Below, piece after piece: positions 21,271-31,200 of a stretch of DNA of 64,000 nt. The notes beneath the pieces were generated by a model. The model was not told the DNA's origin. It did not search any database and saw only the letters and a program-made list of their open reading frames with translations. The stretch is from Agapetus fuscipes (lineage: Eukaryota; Arthropoda; Insecta; Trichoptera; Glossosomatidae). The position numbers were made by a program, and so were the translations under genes. Numbering within the stretch: the first letter of the stretch is position 1; each line of letters opens with the position of its first letter. The stretch covers positions 14,570,001 to 14,634,000 of the forward strand of contig OX637344.1 of NCBI GenBank assembly GCA_951799405.1. The letters run 5' to 3'.

Positions 21271-21469
21271 AACCGGCCGTGAAAGCTTCAATGTACAACT
21301 AAAGCAATAATTTGTTATTTTACCCACGATTTCTCAAAAAAAATTAATCACTACATGGTAGGTATCTACTTATTTCTGGAAATTTATAAACATAAAAATT
21401 GTAATTCTTATAATTTGGTCAATGCTCAGATTCCTGCTGCTTCGTTTTTGTTATTACCTAATTGTACCT

Positions 21470-21712
21470 AATCTAATCTAATCTAAGTTGCAAAGATATG
21501 TTACATTGGAGACTCACATTAGGTACATGCATTTTCACAACCAGACACGTACAAGTTCGCGCTTGCACATGCCGCATGTGAACCTACAACATAAAAACCA
21601 AATCTCAAATGGACATACACCCTGCAACTCGTGCCGTCGTTCCCTAAGACAGGGGTGACATTGGCAAAGTGAACCATTTTTACAGCATGGGTGGTCAGCC
21701 GCATACCAACCT
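21470..21712 (-). mobile_element. alphaT copy
   Basis: TAATCTAATCTAATCTAAGT through GCACATGCCGCATGTGAACC, ending GCCGCATACCAACCTA; the last bases of the fixed end are lost. Confidence 0.8.
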
Positions 21713-21734
21713 ACTTCTTTGTCGTAACTCTTCC

Positions 21735-21885
21735 TTCTAATTTATCAATGGTTTTTGTCTTGTCAATTTTGTAACAGTGTCCTCATGAAAATGACGTATG
21801 CAAATCAAAAGTAGGTAGGTAGGTACTCTAAGTGAAATAAATTCTTAACTTGTGAAAATAAAATTTCTCATAAAAATATATTTTT
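21735..21885. repeat. Second copy of the 3126-3340 repeat
   Basis: CTTGTCAATTTTGTAACAGT and AACTTGTGAAAATAAAAT are shared with the first copy. Confidence 0.5.
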
Positions 21886-22322
21886 TCACTGTGTAGGTAA
21901 ATACACAAAGTCATCAAATAGTAAGTAGGTACTTATTCAGTTCAATCTTTAAGGTGTCGATATTATTGGTATTTAAATTTGCATACAATTTTCAAACAAA
22001 GAACAATCCAGTTTCGTTGTGTTTTTTAAACATTCAAATTTATTACCAGCCGCGGAATAAAAATCATCCAAGATTAAATATTCAAACATAAAAAAAACTA
22101 ACAATCTCACCAATAAATTCTGTATCCTGGAGCGTGTTGGCCGTCAGATCTTCCAGCCCTCTGATTGGTCGCTCGCTTTGGAGCTCGATCGTGATTGGCT
22201 GGAGGGAAACAAGATTAAAAAAACAAATGAACGTCTGCTTCTCGGAAACCGCGACGCGCCGTCTTGCATTTGATCTTTTGTAGGTACTTATTACTTAACT
22301 CGAGATATGGGTCTATAATCTA
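21886..22322. other. No gene; inverted CCAAT pair
   Basis: CTGATTGGTCGCTCG (about 22160) and GTGATTGGCTGGAGG (about 22190) are two inverted CCAAT boxes in a GC-richer patch. No start codon or ORF follows convincingly, so this may be a decayed promoter. Confidence 0.3.
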
Positions 22323-22622
22323 TAGACTATAACTAAGTTGCAAAGATATAACCTAAGCCACAAACAGACACGTGTGAGTTCGCGCTTACAAATCGACACT
22401 ATAATAATCTATAATCTAAGCTGCAAAGATATGTTAACATTTACAGGCACATGTAGGTTCGCGCCTACTCATTCTGCATGCGTGCATGCAAATAAACAAA
22501 AGCCTCACATGAACATAAACCTTGCAACTCCTGCCGCCTTTCCCTGAGACAGGGTGGCATTGGCAAAAGTGAACCGATTTTTACAGCGCGGGGGTCAGCC
22601 TCATACCGACCTATCAGTCAAG
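22323..22622 (-). mobile_element. Two abutting alphaT copies
   Basis: A 3' fragment at 22323-22395 is followed by a longer subfamily-2 copy at 22404-22622 (AAGCTGCAAAGATATGTTAA to TATCAGTCAAGGAG). Confidence 0.75.
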
Positions 22623-22689
22623 GAGCTTATAGGTAAAACAGAATTGCTCTTATTCATTAGATTAGCTGAACCTAAAACCAGAGATTTAA

Positions 22690-22860
22690 ACCCACTTCTT
22701 AGTTAAGGGAAAAGTGATTTAAAAATTGAAACCTTTTTACTGATTTGAGAAATCGTGGATGTAACCTTTTATTGCATGTAACTTCTCATAGTAAGTGAAC
22801 TAGTTATAAGGAAGTGCTCATGAACAACTTCTAAACTACAGGATTATCACACGTTGAGAA
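22690..22860 (+). repeat. R4 repeat, copy 1
   Basis: ACTGATTTGAGAAATCGTGG, GTAACTTCTCATAGTAAGTG and AACTAGTTATAAGGAAGTGC are shared with 31070-31200 (same strand) and 55890-56095 (opposite strand). No TIR or tRNA head is seen. Confidence 0.6.
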
Positions 22861-22967
22861 TAGGAAAAAGGTGCATCTATTACTTAAAAATCCATGTTGG
22901 TTTAAAAGACAATTATTCAGTTTTACCTTTCAGGTAGGTATCTATCTGATCTTTTGTATGGGCTTAT

Positions 22968-23480
22968 ATGGGTTTATAATCTGCAATCTTAGTTGCAATG
23001 ATAATATGTCAACATTTAAAATTCGTATTAAATGCATAGCCACAAGAAACCACTTGTAAATGCAGCATATAAAAAACAAACCTCTTGTCTTGTCTTGTCT
23101 TGTATCCTGCCGCCATTCCTCTAGGGGTGGCCAGTACCTCCACACAAGTGCCTCCACTTGACTCTGTCCCTGCACACTTCTTTCATCTCATCTAATTTCA
23201 TCACTCTTTTCATGCATGCTCTTCTCTTGTTTCCACTCTGTAAATTCCATTCATTCGCAATCTCACTTATCTGATCAATCCATTCTTTTCTAGGTCTTCC
23301 CCTTCCACGCTTACCTATTACATTCCCTTTATACACTCTATTTGTCAGTCGGTCTTCATTCATCCTTTCAATATGTCCAAACCATCGCATCACACTTCTT
23401 TGAACTTTCACTTTCACGCTTTCTTTTACAAATGAACAAAAGCCCTGCAACTTTTGCTGACCTTTCCTGAAACAGGGGTG
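22968..23480 (-). mobile_element. alphaT copy split by LINE-beta
   Basis: 3' part 22968-23084 ends AACAAACCTC. The 5' part resumes at 23431 with AATGAACAAAAGCCCTGC. Confidence 0.8.
23086..23430 (-). pseudogene. LINE-beta C-terminus with (ACAAG)n tail
   Basis: An open minus-strand frame: KESVKVKVQRSVMRWFGHIE, NEDRLTNRVYKGNVIG, GRGRPRKEWIDQISEIANEW, WRHLCGGTGHP. It ends in a 3' UTR with CCACCCCTAGAGGAATGGCG and ACAAGACAAGACAAG. No internal stop, so it is one of the youngest LINE-beta fragments, but 5' truncated to about 340 bp. Confidence 0.85.
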
Positions 23481-23481
23481 A

Positions 23482-23585
23482 CCTGTGTCTTATGAAAACT
23501 AGAAATATTTTTTTTAATATTTAAAACAACTCTCACATTATAGTGTTTCTCTCGTACAATCTTTCTTAGCTCAGATTGATGATGA
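23482..23585. repeat. MITE-4 middle segment
   Basis: TGTGTCTTATGAAAAC and AACTCTCACATTATAGTGTT match 20868-20960. The matching right end lies at 24172-24275 after intervening insertions. Confidence 0.5.
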
Positions 23586-23790
23586 TAATGATGAGTTAAG
23601 ATTTCTTTATAGCGCCGTTTCGTGATGTAGTCACTCCAAGGGCGCTGGTGCAAATGATGCCAGAAATTTGCTTGTCTTCAGTGCATTCCGGAACACTCCA
23701 TGATCCTCTAGCTCTCTCACATGATGTGGCAGGTGGTTCCAGCCATTAAGTATAGTGATTATTAAGTATAGTGATAGCTAATCTGCAATG
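23586..23790 (-). mobile_element. CR1/L2-like LINE 3' end
   Basis: Reversed it ends GGCGCTATAAAGAAATC then CATTATCATC. CACATGATGTGGCAGGTGGT upstream resembles the CR1/L2 ORF end also present at 35570. Confidence 0.6.
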
Positions 23791-23925
23791 CTGATTTGTA
23801 ATGTTGGTTTATTAGTTTGCTACATTTTTTGCATAATAAATTTTTGACTTTTTTTGTATAGATTTATTTTTAAGATTTTGTTGTTTTTTTTTATACTTAA
23901 ATGTTATTTATTACTCGTATTCCTT

Positions 23926-24170
23926 GACTTATAGGTTGGTATGAGGCTGACCACCCATACCATAAAAAATGGTTCACTTTGCCAATGTCACCCCTGTTTC
24001 AGGGAATGTCGGTAAGAGTTGCAGGGCTTATGTTCATTTGAGGTTTGGATTTTATTTGTAAATACACAATCAGCATTTGTAAGCGCGAACTACACGTGTT
24101 TGTTTGTGGGCATACATCTGAGAGCTTTGAATGAATATATCCTTGCAACTTAGATTATAGATTAAAGATT
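23926..24170 (+). mobile_element. alphaT copy, full length
   Basis: TTCCTTGACTTATAGG to TTGCAACTTAGATTATAGAT. Confidence 0.85.
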
Positions 24171-24171
24171 G

Positions 24172-24275
24172 TATCGATTGTATTATTAAGACAATTTCAT
24201 TGAATGGTCATCTTTGGATCAGCTGGTAGATAAGCCAAACAATCACTGGAGGGACGAAATATCTGAAATGATTCG
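24172..24275. repeat. MITE-4 right end
   Basis: TTAAGACAATTTCATTGAAT and GATAAGCCAAACAATCACT match 20965-21040. Confidence 0.5.
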
Positions 24276-24744
24276 TTAAAAAAAAAACTGATTCTCTTAA
24301 AGATTAAAATATATATATTTTAGGCACTACATATACATATCTGAAAGGAAGGCGTTTATGTTTACATCGATGGTAATGCAATGGTACGAAACAAAAAATA
24401 ATAAAAAATCATTAAATTAGGCACCCTCCTCAATCGGCTGCCTTTGATTCCACAGACCTTTCGTTGGATAAAAGCCTCCGGTGTCCAAATGACAGGGAAT
24501 CAAGCAGAAGCACTTAGCCGTGAGCCATGGACCATCAGATGGAAGGGATGACGCAGCAGGATTTGGGGAAGATTGGACCATTTTGATAAAGTGGTGGTAA
24601 TTTCCCTTAGAGCCAATTTGGGGGGTGGAGACTTTAGGGGGTGCAACCACTGGGCCTTTAAAATAATCGGCTTTTAGTCGGTCTTTGTGTTGGGATTTTA
24701 AATTGTCTTTTTTAAGAAAATATCAAAAATAATAATATTAGCAT
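24276..24744. other. No gene recognised
   Basis: A more GC-rich half (24420-24660) with a chance minus-strand ORF of 77 codons. It has no recognisable motif. Confidence 0.4.
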
Positions 24745-25028
24745 GATGTATTTGATGAGCGCTGTTTTTGTGTGAATCGCACATCAAGAACTCTCTGCGA
24801 GCTTGATCATCGCTAAAGAAAGCACCAATAACACAAGCAAGTCCAAGTTGATGTAAGGCTGTGTGGACCTTTTGTGACCGGTCATTGGTAAAGGTTTATG
24901 AATTTTTCAACCCAGCGAAGAGCAAATTTGAAAATAGAAATGGTATATTTTTTGTGCTCCGCCGGGAATCGAACCCGCAACCTTCCCATTCAGAGTCCGA
25001 AGTGTTACCACTGAACTACGGACCGGCC
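24745..25028 (-). mobile_element. SINE-C copy
   Basis: Full length. Head reversed at 24955-25028 with GGTTCGATTCCCGGC, an intact B box. Confidence 0.85.
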
Positions 25029-25373
25029 ACAAAGTGTCATAAAAAGCGCTGTATAAATTTTGTATTTTAATCACACATTCGTAGCAATATCTCTGCGGCT
25101 TAGATTACGAGCACCGTTGGTTCACCACGACTGCTTTAATCCTCGGACTGACTTTTGCATGAAATTGCCGCATTCTCATGTAAGTCCCTTCTCTGCTTGT
25201 TTGTTCAATAGATTAGTGTGGTTGCTATTGTACACTGCAGTGCAGAAGTGTGCGGGGTGGACAGCGAGGGATTATCGCCCCATAGATCATGCCATAACAG
25301 GATCAAAATAATTACACCTACATCTGGATATACTTACATCAATATATAAGGCACAGGATGGGCTTAACATGTA
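25029..25373. other. No gene; possible CR1-like tail scrap
   Basis: TCATAAAAAGCGCTGTATAAATTTTG at 25040 resembles a CR1/L2 3' end. The rest is unassigned. Confidence 0.35.
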
Positions 25374-25436
25374 ATGATGATGATGATGATGATGATGATG
25401 ACGACGACGACGACGATGATGATGATGATGATGATA

Positions 25437-25468
<32 letters not shown>

Positions 25469-25478
25469 AATGATGATA

Positions 25479-25510
<32 letters not shown>

Positions 25511-25511
25511 A

Positions 25512-25546
<35 letters not shown>

Positions 25547-25606
25547 AATGATGATGATGATGATGACGACGACGACGATGACGACGACGACGATGACGAC
25601 GACGAC

Positions 25607-25647
<41 letters not shown>

Positions 25648-25682
25648 CGACGACGACGACGATGATGATGATGATGATGATA

Positions 25683-25714
<32 letters not shown>

Positions 25715-25724
25715 AATGATGATA

Positions 25725-25756
<32 letters not shown>

Positions 25757-25766
25757 AATGATGATA

Positions 25767-25798
<32 letters not shown>

Positions 25799-25799
25799 A

Positions 25800-25831
<32 letters not shown>

Positions 25832-25841
25832 AATGATGATA

Positions 25842-25873
<32 letters not shown>

Positions 25874-26070
25874 AATGATGATAATGATGATGATGATGAT
25901 GATGATGATAATGATGATGATGATGATGATGACGACGACGACGATGACGACGACGACGATGACGACGACGACGATGATGATGATGATGATGATGATAATA
26001 ATGATGATGATGATGATTATGATGATGATGATGCTGATGCTGATGCTAATGAGATGATGATGATGAGCTG
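25374..26070. repeat. GAT/GAC microsatellite, ~690 bp
   Basis: GAT units dominate, with GAC blocks (GACGACGACGAC) at 25400, 25565, 25645 and 25930 and regularly spaced AAT variants. The recurring block structure suggests larger internal duplications. Long poly-Asp, poly-Met and poly-Ile/Val frames are artefacts of the triplet repeat. It adjoins a CR1/L2-like tail (26088-26120) whose ATC tail is the likely seed. Confidence 0.95.
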
Positions 26071-26085
26071 GTGATGTAGTTGGTG

Positions 26086-26125
26086 TGCAGTTTCGTGATG
26101 TAGTCACTCCAAGGGCGCTTAAAGA
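26086..26125 (-). mobile_element. CR1/L2-like tail fragment
   Basis: TTTCGTGATGTAGTCACTCC and AAGGGCGCTT match 23620-23650. It lies directly at the microsatellite edge. Confidence 0.6.
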
Positions 26126-26290
26126 ATCGTTTCAGTTTGTTCCTCGACTTGTAGGCCGGTATGAGGCTGATCAAGCATAATGTACAAAAATGGTACACTT
26201 TATCAATGTCACCCCAGTTTCAGAAAAGGGCGGCAAGAGTTGCAGGATTTTTTTCATTTGTAATTTAGGTTTTTCTCAAGTACCCACTGT

Positions 26291-26922
26291 GCAGCAAGCA
26301 GGAACGAATTAAGATTGTTGGGGGCCCTGGTGCGGGGAAAATCAGGGGGCTCCCCCAAGCCCCTTACCACCCTCACTCCCATCTCATGGCGCCAAGTAGG
26401 TACTTATTGCGAATCAAAACGATTACTGACGGTTTTTAAAGTTTGTTTTTAGCAAAACTGTTCGGGAGGTCTTGTTGCTTAGTCTTATTTTTGTTGTAAA
26501 AAAGTCACCATGGGAGTCTTTGATTTCGAAGGCCCTTTTTGATATAGACGCAAAAAACATGTAAATATCTTCATCTAATTTATAAAAGTCTTTTGGGCGA
26601 TTGGTCGTGAATGCCTTAAAAACCAGGGCTGGAAGTTTTATCACCACGGTAATTTTTACCTACCGAATATCGATAATATTTGTAGGAATACTTGTCAATC
26701 CAAGATGGCTGCAAGTGAACAGCTGATTAGTCTTCATAAAAATATTACCGATATTCGGTAGGTAAGAATTACCGTGAGGATGAGACTTCCAGCCCTGGGC
26801 CCCCAAACAAATTTATGTCGAAAAATTCTTTGAATTGTATTTTTCTAATTTGTCTCAGGGCCCCTAGGACAGCCCTGATTCAGTCGCACCGCTCGAACCG
26901 CCCTTAAACCGGTCATGGCAGT
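26291..26922. mobile_element. Unclassified insert carrying MITE-2
   Basis: Weak inverted ends (GGGGGCCCTGGTGCGGGG; CAGGGCCCCTAGGAC). No coding motif. It contains MITE-2. Confidence 0.4.
26623..26799. mobile_element. MITE-2, long-armed foldback
   Basis: Arms of about 65 bp. The left arm starts CCAGGGCTGGAAG and includes CACGGTAATTTTTACCTACC and GAATATCGATAATATTTG; the right arm is its near-perfect inverse. The short centre holds CCAAGATGGCTGCAAGTGAA. A second copy is at 51394-52046. Confidence 0.85.
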
Positions 26923-27030
26923 AAGTGTAACCGCGAACTTCCACGTGCCAATTTGTGGGCATGTATTTAATAGATACGATTCTCAAATGTTATTATCTTT
27001 CTGCAACTAAGATTATAGGTTTAAAATCTC

Positions 27031-27369
27031 TACTAGGGGTTGCTTCTTCCCCATGGGGGTGTTATGTATGAAATTGCATAAATACAGTGCGTAGCGCATG
27101 AATGTGTCAGAAGGGCGTTCGTACGTAGAAAGCATTACCTAGATTATACCCGTACCAAACACGGCGGCAAGTAGGTATGCTCGTACCCTCGTACTAAGTA
27201 GGCTTCTACTACCAAAGATAGCCCAACCCTTAAGTAAACAAAGTTATATTATTACGAATATGTAGTTGTGTGTTGCATTTGTCTGTGTGAGCTTAGTTGA
27301 AACAAAGTCTGTGAAGTCTCTCTAGAAATAAAAAGATGTTAGGTACTTACATAATTTGTAATTGTCAAC
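27031..27369. other. No gene recognised
   Basis: Mixed composition with GTAGGTA-type short motifs. Nothing classifiable. Confidence 0.4.
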
Positions 27370-27790
27370 GACGATACGATGTTGAAAGCACCGGGTCTCA
27401 TCAGATCACCGAAGTTAAGCAACATGGACCGCTCAGGTACACCGCGTGTCGTTGGCATCTTGGACCGGTCCGTAGTCCAGTGGCAACACTTCGGACTCGT
27501 AAATGGAAGGTTGTGGATTTGGATCCCGGCGGAGCACACAAATATACCATTTATATTTTTAAATATGCTCTTCGCTAAGTTGAAAAAAATCGTAAAGCCT
27601 TTACCGAAGACTGGTCACTAAAAGGTCCATCCAGCCTTACAGCAATTGGGTCTTGCTTGAGTATTGGCGCTTTGTAGCGACGACCAAGCTCGTGCACCTC
27701 TGCGGCACTACAACAAGTGTCATCGACCCCTAGAGTCTCTAGAATCTAGGGAGTCTCCCGCACAGGATTTCTTAAAAACAAAAAAGATAT
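27370..27790 (+). mobile_element. 5S-tRNA chimeric SINE, C2 tail
   Basis: 5S module 27378-27460 with a deletion between AAGCAACAT and GGACCGCTC (the GGGCGCGGACAGTACTTGG part is lost). tRNA module 27465-27535. Body and the alternative SINE-C2 3' end (CTCTGCGGCACTACAACAAG, TCTCCCGCACAGGATTTCTT). Confidence 0.85.
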
Positions 27791-27859
27791 TTATTTGTAT
27801 TGTTCTAGATTTCGAGACGCAGGGTTCAATCACCCTTTCATTATTACAAATAAATAGAT

Positions 27860-27960
27860 GCCGTCTTTTATTCAAACGTTAGAAGGGAGCAGAGCTCCGA
27901 AGAAGTCACACACAAGGGTGACGAAACGTAAGCCGAAGTCTTCAAAAAGTCTCGAGAAGA
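27860..27960 (+). repeat. Hammerhead-like core, Penelope-like candidate
   Basis: CCGAAGA, A, stem GTCAC, loop ACACAAGG, stem GTGAC, GAAACGT at 27897-27929. This is the same layout as 801-833 and 1059-1085 with a different stem sequence. Confidence 0.45.
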
Positions 27961-28002
27961 TGAAACAACCTATGGACCAAGGTCAAAGCCTGGAAAGACA
28001 AA

Positions 28003-28253
28003 TCTAAATCTAAATCTAAGTTGCAAAGATATGTATCATTTGGGATTCATATTAAATGAATTCCCACACGCAGACACGCATAATTTCGCGCTCACACATG
28101 CCGCATGTGGACCTACAATATAAAAAACCCAATCTCAAATGAACATAAGCCCTGCAACTCTTGCCGACCTTCCCTAAAACAGGGGTGACATTGGCAAAGT
28201 GAACTATTTTTTACAGTATGGGTGGTCAGCGTCATACCAACCTATAAGTCAAG
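28003..28253 (-). mobile_element. alphaT copy, full length
   Basis: CTAAATCTAAATCTAAGTTG tail to CCTATAAGTCAAGGAT. Confidence 0.85.
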
Positions 28254-28750
28254 GATCAAACAATATACTAGATAAAAACATGCATAATAAATAATTCAAA
28301 CTTTTTTTTTTTAATAAAATATTTGGGGTGCTTTGTTATATCGGGGGTGTAGATCACAAATATGCTAAGTCCAATATTTTTGGAAATCCTCATAAAAATT
28401 CATGAGCGGCTCCGAGTTCCCCCCAATTTATTTAATTAACAATAGTAACATGCTACAGCCCATTAGGGGGATGCTGCTTATTCGCATTATTAGCATTCTC
28501 AATACAGATTCACAGATTACCACTAACACTCAGTATCCATCAAACTAATCCCGATACATTATTTTGATAGCACCACTGGCGGCGGTTTTCAAGCGATATT
28601 GAATATCAATTTTACAAATACATACAAAAAAAAATTGACTCGCATTGTCGAAAGTCTGTGTCGTTCCATTGTTGTTCTTTTCCACAAAACTGTGTACGCA
28701 CGCAAGCAATAAAACGGCGAAGCAAAGTAAAAAAATAAAAATATATTAAG
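28254..28750. other. No gene recognised
   Basis: AT-rich. No repeat relation found. Confidence 0.45.
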
Positions 28751-28996
28751 ATAATTTATTTGGTGAATTTTGTTTTTGTGTGCATCACACCTCAAGAACC
28801 CTCTGTGAGCTAGGTCGTCGCTGTAGAAAGCGCCAATTCTCAAGCAAGACCCAGCGGCTGTAAGGCTAGATGGACCTTTAGTGACCGGCTTTTGGTAAAG
28901 GTGTATGAATATTTCAACGCAGAGAAGAGCAAATTTGAAAATAGAAATGATATATTTTTTGTGCTCCGCCGGGATTCGAACCCACAACCTTCCATT
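28751..28996 (-). mobile_element. SINE-C copy, head truncated
   Basis: Tail to B box (GGTTCGAATCCCGG reversed) is present; box A is missing beyond 28996. Confidence 0.8.
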
Positions 28997-29284
28997 TATT
29001 TATTATTATTCTCGTATCTCGTGAGATCAGGTCCAGAGGCGTAACTTCGTCGTGTTTATGGCATGGGTGCATGACTGGGCATCTCCAGCCCTGTCAAACA
29101 ATTGATGCGCATTGTTCATCTGAGAGCAACGCCACTGGAACGTTGAGTAAAGCCTTACACTTCTAAACTGGCAGACAACTATTTAACTATTATTTGAATA
29201 GTTACACCTAGATAATTAGTACATGGTAGTATAGTTCCCATTTTAGTGTATGCACTGCTGAAGCAAGTTCTTCCCATACCTAGC
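28997..29284. other. No gene recognised
   Basis: Nothing classifiable. Confidence 0.4.
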
Positions 29285-29818
29285 TAACTAATCTAATCTA
29301 AGTTGCAAATATTCACATTATATGCATTTTCACAAGCAAACATGCTTGTACATGCCGTATGTGAACCTACAACATAAAAACCCAAATCTCAAATGAACAT
29401 ACACCTTGCAACTCTTTCCGATCTTCCCTGAAACAGGGGTGACTTTGGCAAAGTGAACCATTTTCTGTCAGTCACATACCAACCTATAAGTCAAGAAACA
29501 TACATAGTGATAAAATCTAATCTAATCTAATCTAATCTAAGTTGCAAAGATATGTTACATTGGAGATTCACATTACATGCATTCTCACAACCAGACACGT
29601 ACAAGTTCGCGCTTGCACATGCCTCATGTGAACCTACAACATAAACCTGTGAACCGTGAACCTACAACATGTGTGTGTTCCTTGACTTATAGGTTGGTAT
29701 GCGGCTGACCACCCATGCTGTAAAAATGGTTCACTTTGCCAATGTCACCCCTGTCTCAGGGAAGGACGGCAAGAGTTGCAGGGTGTATGTCCATTTGAGA
29801 TTTGGTTTTTATAAAATA
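29285..29818. mobile_element. Cluster of three alphaT copies
   Basis: Minus copies 29285-29490 and 29515-29650 face a plus copy at 29686-29815. GAACCTACAAC is repeated at the facing junction (29630-29670), so this is a head-to-head arrangement able to fold back. Confidence 0.75.
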
Positions 29819-29894
29819 AATTGTTTAAAATAAATATAATATACCGCAGTAATAATTAAATAGAACCCGCTTAAAAATATAAGTATATCCCTTC

Positions 29895-30232
29895 CTTCCT
29901 CAGATTTTCTCAGTCCACTCCTGAACGTAGGCCTCCTCAAATCTTCTACACGCTTGTCTATCGGCTGCTGTGTTCAACCATCCTCTGCCTGCAGTTTCCT
30001 TGATGTCGTCCAGCCACCTCAGTTGGGGTCTCTCCACTCCCCGCGTGGACATCCTGGGCCGCCACTGTACGATCCTTTTCGTCCACCTACGAGTATTATG
30101 GTCCTGCCTTGCGACGTGACCAGCCCAGCGCCACTTTAAGCAGGCCACTCGCTGTATGACACCAGTGCGTCTACGGATCTCCTGGTTTGGAACCCTGTCT
30201 CTGAGACTGATTCCCAGCATCCTCATTTCAAT
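29895..30232 (-). pseudogene. LINE-delta C-terminal fragment
   Basis: A minus-strand frame of 108 residues: LRDRVPNQEIRRRTGV, ACLKWRWAGHVARQ, RWTKRIVQWRPR, RWLDDIKETAGRGW, EEAYVQEWTEKI then a stop. This is the conserved tail of a LINE family common in arthropods and other protostomes. The reading is open but 5' truncated. Confidence 0.8.
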
Positions 30233-30349
30233 GGCTTTTTGCCACGTCCTCAGTGTGTTTGCAATTGCAACATATCATAATCTGTTCTTCTCTACGGCAC
30301 GGTTCGTAAATCCATATAACAATTTCTACTTTTATTTACGATGTTATAA

Positions 30350-30850
30350 TAGACTGGCATGAGGCTGATCCCATACTGTGGCAAATTTGTTCACTTTTGG
30401 TAATGCTACCCGGTTTCAGAAAAAAGCAGCGGGAGTAGCAAGGTTTATGTCCATGTGAGGTTTTTTTTTCTTTGTAAGTAAGCTTGCAGAATATGTAATT
30501 GTGAGCTTACGCGCGTCTGCCTGTGGACGTGCATTCAATCTATAATCTATACTCTATAGTCTAAGTTGCAAGGATATATTCATTCAAAGCTCTCAGATGT
30601 ATGCCCACAAACAAACACGTGTAGTTCGCGCTTACAAATGCTGATTGGGTACTTACAAATAAAATTCAAACCTCAAATGAACATAAGCTCCACAACTTTT
30701 GCCGACCTTCCCTGAAACAGGGGTGACACTGGCAAAGTGATCCATTTTTTACAGTATGGGTGGTCAGCCTCATACCAACCTATAAGTCAAGGAAATATTC
30801 AATATAATATAAGACAGAAATGTTAATATTTCTTTGCAGCTTAGATTATA
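30350..30850 (+). mobile_element. alphaT (plus) split by alphaT (minus)
   Basis: The host copy is in two parts (30350-30539 and 30797-30850). The insert at 30540-30796 is a minus-strand alphaT of 257 bp bounded by a perfect 7-bp duplication ATTCAAT (30533-30539 and 30797-30803). Confidence 0.9.
30540..30796 (-). mobile_element. alphaT, complete, 7-bp target duplication
   Basis: Complete 257-bp unit: tail CTATAATCTATACTCTATAG to the fixed end CCTATAAGTCAAGGAAAT. This is a defining copy for the element's boundaries. Confidence 0.9.
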
Positions 30851-31069
30851 ATAATGAATGATCGTGTTGATAGGGAAAAAGCTTACTTATAATTTATTTT
30901 ATATATTCCCATTGAAGTCTGACATTTATCCGCCAAGAAAATTTGGAACACTCGTGCGAAAAAAACGATGCAATTTCATTGAAAATAGCGCCATTCTATA
31001 TTGGTAAAACTCTACGAATCGTTTCGTCTTCATCGTACATGATTTAGTTTTATTTTCACCACCTTAAAG
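30851..31069. other. No gene recognised
   Basis: Nothing classifiable. Confidence 0.4.
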
Positions 31070-31200
31070 GTAAAACTGAATAAGTGCTGATTCACTGATT
31101 TGAGAAATCGTGGATAAAACATTTTATTGTGTGTAACTTCTCATAGTAAGTGAACTAATTATAAGCAAGTGCTCTCGACAAACTTGAATACTGCAGGGTT
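31070..31200 (+). repeat. R4 repeat, copy 2
   Basis: GGTAAAACTGAATAAGTGCT, GATTTGAGAAATCGTGGA, GTAACTTCTCATAGTAAGTG. It abuts an AT-rich unit starting TTTCTTGCTATAGCC. Confidence 0.6.

Larger units (their letters stand above)
26140..27030 (+). mobile_element. alphaT copy split by a ~630-bp insert
   Basis: 5' part 26140-26290 (TTCCTCGACTTGTAGGCCGG to CACTGTGCAG). 3' part 26923-27030 (AAGTGTAACCGCGAACTTCC to CTGCAACTAAGATTATAGG). GCAG is found at both edges. Confidence 0.7.

Noticed and set aside
25358..26107. Long poly-Asp, poly-Met and poly-Ile/Val ORFs
   Set aside because: They are three frames of one triplet microsatellite, with no flanking coding signal.
28589..28987. 132-residue minus-strand ORF
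   Set aside because: Half of it is SINE-C in reverse; no motif in the rest.
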